This document shows positions 6,773-9,971 of a DNA stretch of 9,971 nucleotides, in pieces. Each line of letters begins with the position of its first letter. The first letter of the stretch is position 1. A model generated the notes under the pieces. It made no database searches. It was not told the DNA's origin and worked only from the letters and a program-made list of their open reading frames with translations. The translations under genes and the position numbers were made by a program. This stretch comes from Rhodocyclales bacterium (GTDB lineage: Bacteria > Pseudomonadota > Gammaproteobacteria > Burkholderiales > Rhodocyclaceae), in the NCBI GenBank assembly GCA_021413665.1, contig JAIOPW010000402.1, forward strand, positions 1 to 9,971, read 5' to 3'.

Positions 6773-6831
6773 CGTCGGAAACCGCTTCTCCCTAGTCTCA
6801 CGAAAAACATAACACAAGGGAGGGGAAGGTG

Positions 6832-7602
6832 ATGATTGCACGTATCGCGGCACTTGCCGCATTGTTTCTGCTGACGACGCTGCCGGCTGCGGCCGAACAG
6901 ATTGGCGCGCGCGCCAAGGGCGGTTTCGCCGAGTCCTTTTTCATGGAGAAGGTTCCGCGCGCCGAAGCCAGGGCGACCGCCGAAAAGCTGGCCAAGGGGG
7001 TGATTGCCGCGCGTATGATCATTTTTGCCTACGCCGGGAAGTTCGTCGACCCCGCGCTCGGCGACAAGGGGTTTTCCGGCGAGGTCTTCGAGAACCAATG
7101 GCGTTCCGCCGTCGAGTCCGACCTGATCGATGCCACACCCAGCCAGAAGAGACTCTTTGAAAAGCTCTTCTGGGCCGGCCGCCAGGTGATCGACAACAAC
7201 CAGGAACGCCTCAACACCAAGGGCGTGGGCTGGAAGAACTTTCTGCCCGCCAAGTGGGAACGCGAGATGGGGCAGGTATTCGCCGCCCGCACCGGCATCG
7301 TCATCAAGCAACCCGGCCGCGCTTACCGCAGCCCGATGAACGTCCCCGACGACACCGAACGCAATGCGCTGGAGCATTACGTCAAGGCCGGCCATGCCGA
7401 AAACAAGCCGCTGACGAGCTACGCCAAATGGGGCAAGCAGGACGTGTATCGCCACATGGAACCCATCCGTCTGATTCCGGCGTGCCTGGGCTGCCATGGC
7501 AAGCCGAAGGGCGAGCCCGACATGCTCGGCTTCGAGAAGGACGGCCTGGAAGCCGGCGACATCATCGGCGTGATGAGCGTCACGATCGGCGTCAGTGACT
7601 AA
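6832..7602 (+). CDS. DUF3365 (Tll0287-like) periplasmic c-type haem protein
   Basis: Predicted secreted mono-haem protein of the DUF3365/Tll0287-like family, whose domain is a PAS-like haem-binding fold proposed to act in redox sensing. The product is 256 residues. Seen: signal peptide at about 1-21 (MIARIAALAALFLLTTLPAA then AE); helical region at about 35-65; core at about 85-210; haem attachment motif CLGCH at 218-222 within PACLGCHGKPKGEPDMLG; C-terminal strand-like end GDIIGVMSVTIGVSD. The only cysteines are the two in the motif, so the second axial ligand must be something other than Cys if there is one (histidines at 182, 188 and 208 and several methionines are available). ATG 6832 is chosen over the GTG at 6829 because AGGGG sits six bases ahead. 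It is the first gene of the plus-strand cluster, 79 bases before the cytochrome gene. No membrane anchor or kinase domain is attached, so any signalling would need a partner; the nearby kinase is a candidate by inference. Confidence 0.88.
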   Translation: MIARIAALAALFLLTTLPAAAEQIGARAKGGFAESFFMEKVPRAEARATAEKLAKGVIAARMIIFAYAGKFVDPALGDKGFSGEVFENQWRSAVESDLIDATPSQKRLFEKLFWAGRQVIDNNQERLNTKGVGWKNFLPAKWEREMGQVFAARTGIVIKQPGRAYRSPMNVPDDTERNALEHYVKAGHAENKPLTSYAKWGKQDVYRHMEPIRLIPACLGCHGKPKGEPDMLGFEKDGLEAGDIIGVMSVTIGVSD

Positions 7603-7604
7603 TC

Positions 7605-7619
7605 ACAACTTGTTCAAGG
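7605..7619. promoter_or_regulatory. Possible second copy of the operator core, inverted
   Basis: ACAACTTGTTCAAGG, three bases after the DUF3365 stop codon, matches the reverse complement of the 6733-6752 array (ACAACTTGTTACAAGG) apart from one missing A. Part of the likeness comes from the near-palindromic core ACAASTTGT, so chance is possible. If real, it would give the cytochrome gene its own control point. The rest of the 79-base gap holds only the cytochrome's ribosome binding site. Confidence 0.3.
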
Positions 7620-7681
7620 CGACGCGGCTGGCGAAACGCGGCGGATGACCTGAGCTACACCAATTTGAAAAGGAGAAAACC

Positions 7682-8305
7682 ATGTCCATGAAACAAAAGT
7701 TCGTTGCCGCTCTTTCTGCTGTCGCTTTCATCAGTGTCACAGCCGTGGGTTCGGTTGGCGCAGCGGAAGAAGCCAAGGCGCCCGCCAACGGCTACAAGTA
7801 CCCCAGTATCGAGAAGACGTCGGCGGATGCCCCAAAGCAGCACAAGATGAGCCCGGAATTCCAGGCCCAGGTGAAAAAGCTGCCGCCGGAGTTCATCCAG
7901 CAGTTCAAGAAGATGACGGCCAAGCATACCCGCTACAGCGAAGACGCCACGGCGCGTCAGGTGATGATGGAGCTGCTCTCGGATGTCCAGTGCGTGACTG
8001 CCGGGCTGATGGTGGAGAACGGCGAGATGGCCGCCGACTGCGCGGTTCGCGCCTCCCGCCACCGCTGGCCGAAAGGACACCTGTTGGCCTATGTGAAGCT
8101 GGAGCAGATCAACGCCGACTCGCTCGCCGCGCTGCCGAAGATCAACGGGACGGTCGAGGGTGGCCTGGAGCGTGTGGCCGAAATGGCCCTCGCCAAGAAT
8201 TTCCCCGGCGCGGGCGCCGAAATGGGCAAGGTGCTGGAGGGCTGCTCGAACTGCCACAACCTGTTCCGCTTTGGCAAGGGTGATTCACCCTACATCGTCG
8301 ATTGA
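7682..8305 (+). CDS. Cytochrome c'-like (class II) periplasmic c-type cytochrome
   Basis: Predicted exported mono-haem cytochrome. The product is 207 residues. Seen: signal peptide at about 1-27 (MSMKQKFVAALSAVAFISVT, then AVGSVGA); a Lys/Pro-rich stretch (about 30-70); helices at about 68-82, 88-125 and 130-150; and a C-terminal haem motif CSNCH (188-192) within MGKVLEGCSNCHNLFRF. A CxxCH close to the C-terminus, preceded by a helix and followed by an FR-like ending, is the pattern of class II cytochromes c', which are four-helix bundles that often bind NO or CO. The mature protein is about 180 residues, longer than the usual 125-135, and has two extra cysteines (104 and 120) that could form a disulfide. 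The ATG at 7682 has AGGAG six bases upstream; an ATG at 7688 is also possible. An intrinsic terminator follows 10 bases after the stop codon. Class assignment is moderately sure; c-type haem binding is firm. Confidence 0.85.
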   Translation: MSMKQKFVAALSAVAFISVTAVGSVGAAEEAKAPANGYKYPSIEKTSADAPKQHKMSPEFQAQVKKLPPEFIQQFKKMTAKHTRYSEDATARQVMMELLSDVQCVTAGLMVENGEMAADCAVRASRHRWPKGHLLAYVKLEQINADSLAALPKINGTVEGGLERVAEMALAKNFPGAGAEMGKVLEGCSNCHNLFRFGKGDSPYIVD

Positions 8306-8315
8306 TGGCTGCGAT

Positions 8316-8358
8316 GGGGATGCCGGCGCAACGATGATCGTCGGCATCCCCTCTTTTC
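8316..8358 (+). terminator. Rho-independent terminator after the cytochrome gene
   Basis: GGGGATGCCG (8316-8325) pairs perfectly with CGGCATCCCC (8342-8351). The loop contains a second small stem, ACGAT/ATCGT (8331-8341). TCTTTTC follows at 8352-8358. It starts 11 bases after the cytochrome stop codon. It should uncouple, or reduce, transcription of the FadL and rhodanese genes from the two haem-protein genes. Confidence 0.78.
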
Positions 8359-8366
8359 GCAAAGAC

Positions 8367-8392
8367 CTGTAACGCAGACACGTGCCTGTGCA
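8367..8392 (+). promoter_or_regulatory. TGTAAC...TGTGCA motif in the FadL leader
   Basis: TGTAAC (8368-8373) is followed after 13 bases by TGTGCA (8387-8392). The divergent operator has the same two words in the same order, TGTAAC at 6746-6751 and TGTGCA at 6764-6769, with 12 bases between. The copy sits between the terminator and the FadL start codon, where a separate FadL promoter would be needed. A clean -35/-10 pair is not obvious; the AT-rich stretch AAAAATATAGA at 8394-8404 lies too close to the ribosome binding site for a standard -10. Shared control by the response regulator is inferred. Confidence 0.4.
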
Positions 8393-8418
8393 GAAAAATA
8401 TAGAACAAGGAGGAACAA

Positions 8419-9576
8419 ATGCTTGCAACCACAAAAATTCGAACTGTCGCCGCTGTTGTGCTCGGCATCGCCGCTCCGTACGCCGCCGCTACCAACGGCG
8501 ACCAGATGCTCGGCCTGACCGCGATCCAGAATGGCATGGCGGGAGCCGTGGTCGCCGCGCCCCAGGATGCGGCAACCGTGCTGGTCAATCCGGCGGGCAT
8601 GGCGGAACTCAACATCAAGGATGTGCGCTTCGACCTCGGCGTGGGTTTCCTGAATCCGCCGCGACGCGTCAATGGCTTCGATAGCGATTCCAAGGTCTAC
8701 ATGATGCCGGCCGGTGCGGCCGCATTCCGCGTAAACGAACGCCTCACGCTCGGCATGGGACTGGGTGGCATGGCCGGCATGGGCGTCGATTTCGCCGACA
8801 CCAGCGCCGCTGCCGGCAATCAGTTTGTTGTCACTACCAAGCAGTTGTTCAAGGTATCGCCAGGTTTCGCCTACCGGGTGAGCGACCGGCTGGCACTGGG
8901 GGCGACGGTGAACCTCAACTATCAGAGCCTGGCCCTGTCGAATCCGGCTTACACGTTGCCGCAAAACCAGGTATTCGGCTGGGGCGTGACGGCCGGCATG
9001 GTGTGGAAAATGGCCGAGACGGTGCAACTCGGCGCCACATGGTCGAGCAAGCAGCGCATGGACGAATTCAAGTGGAATACCGCGGCCGGCAAGGTCTCGA
9101 TGCGTATGGATGGGCCACAGACGGCGGCCCTGGGATTGGCATGGCGTCCAGCGAGTGGTTGGCTGATCGAAGGGGACATCAAGAAAATATGGTTCAGCCA
9201 GGTGCTTGATTCGGTGGCGGTGAATCGGCCCGCCGCCAGCCCGGTTCCGGCGGCGCTGAACTTCGGCTGGAGCGACCAGACCGTCTATGCGCTAGGCGTC
9301 CAGAAAGATATTGGCGACCGCATGCAGGTGCGCGCCGGCTTCAACTATGGCAGGTCACCCATCGGTGCGGAAGACGTCAATAACAACCTCGGCTCTCTCG
9401 CTGTGGTGGAGAAGCATCTTTCCCTCGGCCTGACACGCAAGTTCAGCGACAAGGTCAGCGGCTCGGTCTCCTACGTCCACGCCTTCAACAAAAGCCTGAC
9501 ATCCAATACTGGGGCGGCCAACACCATCGAGCTCAAGCAGAACATTGTCAATTTCCAGGTCAGCTACCAGTTCTGA
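8419..9576 (+). CDS. OmpP1/FadL/TodX family outer membrane transport protein
   Basis: Outer membrane beta-barrel of the FadL family, channels that take hydrophobic molecules (long-chain fatty acids, aromatic hydrocarbons) from the surface into the periplasm. The product is 385 residues, slightly short for the family (about 400-450). Seen: signal peptide at about 1-24 (ending PYAAA before TNGDQM); an N-terminal hatch-like segment QNGMAGAVVAAPQDAATVLV followed by the family motif NPAGMA (57-62); many alternating-residue strands such as YALGVQKDIGDRMQVRAGFNYGR-type hairpins; and a C-terminal phenylalanine (VSYQF), the signal for Bam-dependent insertion. The ribosome binding site AAGGAGG is five bases before the ATG. 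It lies after a terminator and probably has its own promoter; the rhodanese gene follows 125 bases later. Family assignment is strong. The substrate is unknown; flanking rhodaneses make a sulfur-containing hydrophobic compound one possibility. Confidence 0.92.
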   Translation: MLATTKIRTVAAVVLGIAAPYAAATNGDQMLGLTAIQNGMAGAVVAAPQDAATVLVNPAGMAELNIKDVRFDLGVGFLNPPRRVNGFDSDSKVYMMPAGAAAFRVNERLTLGMGLGGMAGMGVDFADTSAAAGNQFVVTTKQLFKVSPGFAYRVSDRLALGATVNLNYQSLALSNPAYTLPQNQVFGWGVTAGMVWKMAETVQLGATWSSKQRMDEFKWNTAAGKVSMRMDGPQTAALGLAWRPASGWLIEGDIKKIWFSQVLDSVAVNRPAASPVPAALNFGWSDQTVYALGVQKDIGDRMQVRAGFNYGRSPIGAEDVNNNLGSLAVVEKHLSLGLTRKFSDKVSGSVSYVHAFNKSLTSNTGAANTIELKQNIVNFQVSYQF

Positions 9577-9598
9577 TGATTGATTGGGCGTGATCAGT

Positions 9599-9629
9599 GA
9601 CGCCATGTTCCGCCATGGGACACGGCGTC
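9599..9629 (+). terminator. Hairpin between the FadL and rhodanese genes (possible terminator or attenuator)
   Basis: GACGCCATGTTCC (9599-9611) pairs with GGGACACGGCGTC (9617-9629) at 12 of 13 positions counting one G-U, with a five-base loop. It starts 23 bases after the FadL stop codon. Only a weak pyrimidine tract (CTTCTGCTCT) follows, so full termination is uncertain; partial read-through to the rhodanese gene is plausible. Confidence 0.5.
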
Positions 9630-9701
9630 CTTCTGCTCTGACTACCCTGGCGTGCCATAGAAAAAAGCACTGAGAACCTTACCTTTCCGCAGGAGATATC
9701 C

Positions 9702-9971
9702 ATGGGTATGAAACGACTCACCCTGTTCATCGCCGTCGTCGCCACACTGGGTGCCGCACCGCTGCTCTATCCAGCGCAGGCCTACGGCGCCGATGCAGCG
9801 GCCATCCAGCCCAAGGAAGGCTGGTACAAGACGCTTGTCGATTTCGATTTTATGCGCCAGAACGTGAGCATCCCGCCGAAGAAGGGCGTGGTGATCATCG
9901 ACTCGCGCCCGGCGGCACGCCAATATGATCCGGGCCACATTCCCGGGGCGATCAACATTCCCGACAGCCAG
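9702..9971 (+). CDS. Secreted rhodanese-like domain protein (partial, C-terminus cut by window edge)
   Basis: First 90 codons of an exported single-domain rhodanese-like protein. Seen: signal peptide at about residues 1-30 (MGMKRLTLFIAVVATLGAAP, then LLYPAQAYGA before DAA); a linker with EGWYKTLVDFDF; and the start of the rhodanese fold, KKGVVIIDSRPAARQYDPGHIPGAINIP (61-87), with the family's D-S-R and GHIPGAINIP signatures. The catalytic Cys loop would lie beyond the window, so activity cannot be judged. ATG 9702 is chosen because AGGAG lies six bases upstream; ATG 9708 is the alternative. It is the second predicted periplasmic rhodanese in the neighbourhood and is not a close copy of the one at 3528-4568. 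It probably belongs to the FadL transcription unit, although a hairpin separates the two genes. Confidence 0.88.
   Translation, partial: MGMKRLTLFIAVVATLGAAPLLYPAQAYGADAAAIQPKEGWYKTLVDFDFMRQNVSIPPKKGVVIIDSRPAARQYDPGHIPGAINIPDSQ

Noticed and set aside
6720..6773. Upstream start at 6773 for the response regulator
   Set aside because: It would add 18 residues unlike any OmpR-family N-terminus and place coding sequence across the direct-repeat array; ATG 6719 gives the standard start.
6743..6828. Sigma-70 promoter for the plus-strand cluster
   Set aside because: TAGTCT (6794-6799) and CATAAC (6808-6813) resemble -10 boxes weakly, but neither has an acceptable -35 at the right distance; no sigma-54 GG/GC pair was found either.
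6712..7497. 261-codon minus-strand frame opposite the DUF3365 gene
   Set aside because: The plus strand has a signal peptide, a CxxCH motif and a strong ribosome binding site; the minus-strand frame has none of these and overlaps the operator array.

Overview
The window looks like chromosomal DNA from a high-GC Gram-negative bacterium. It is most likely a betaproteobacterium of the Rhodocyclales or a related sulfur/denitrifier lineage. This is inferred from separate GlyQ and GlyS chains, an MlaF-type ABC ATPase, an EnvZ/OmpR pair, periplasmic c-type cytochromes, a FadL-type outer membrane protein, and a CACAGAGG-type intergenic repeat. No species can be named from the sequence alone. There are no tRNA or rRNA genes, transposases, CRISPR arrays or phage genes. 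All recognised genes are intact except the two cut by the window edges.

Layout. Six genes are on the minus strand (1-6719), reading right to left: OmpR-type response regulator (6719-6009), overlapping histidine kinase (6012-4678), a secreted tandem-domain rhodanese with its own good promoter (4568-3528), an orphan MlaF-like ATPase (3365-2556), glyQ (2485-1595) and glyS (1503 to beyond position 1). Four genes are on the plus strand (6832-9971): a DUF3365 (Tll0287-like) c-haem protein, a cytochrome c'-like protein, an OmpP1/FadL/TodX outer membrane channel, and a secreted rhodanese cut by the right edge. The 112-base gap between the two divergent groups holds an operator-like array, TTGTAACA repeated 10 bp apart with a third weaker copy in phase.

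How the genes may work together. Everything on the plus strand is predicted to be exported: two haem proteins in the periplasm, one outer membrane channel for hydrophobic molecules, and one sulfurtransferase. The adjacent two-component system probably controls them, because the same TGTAAC...TGTGCA pattern recurs in front of the FadL gene after an intrinsic terminator. A second periplasmic rhodanese lies on the other side of the regulators. A cell-envelope module for sensing or handling a hydrophobic and/or sulfur-containing compound coupled to periplasmic redox is a reasonable inference, but the substrate cannot be read from the sequence. The glyQ-glyS end is housekeeping. Its oddities are the repeat between the two genes and the neighbouring MlaF-like ATPase, which has Tyr instead of His in the H-loop.

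The non-coding stretches are all short (under 170 bases). They hold promoters, hairpins and repeats, listed individually below.
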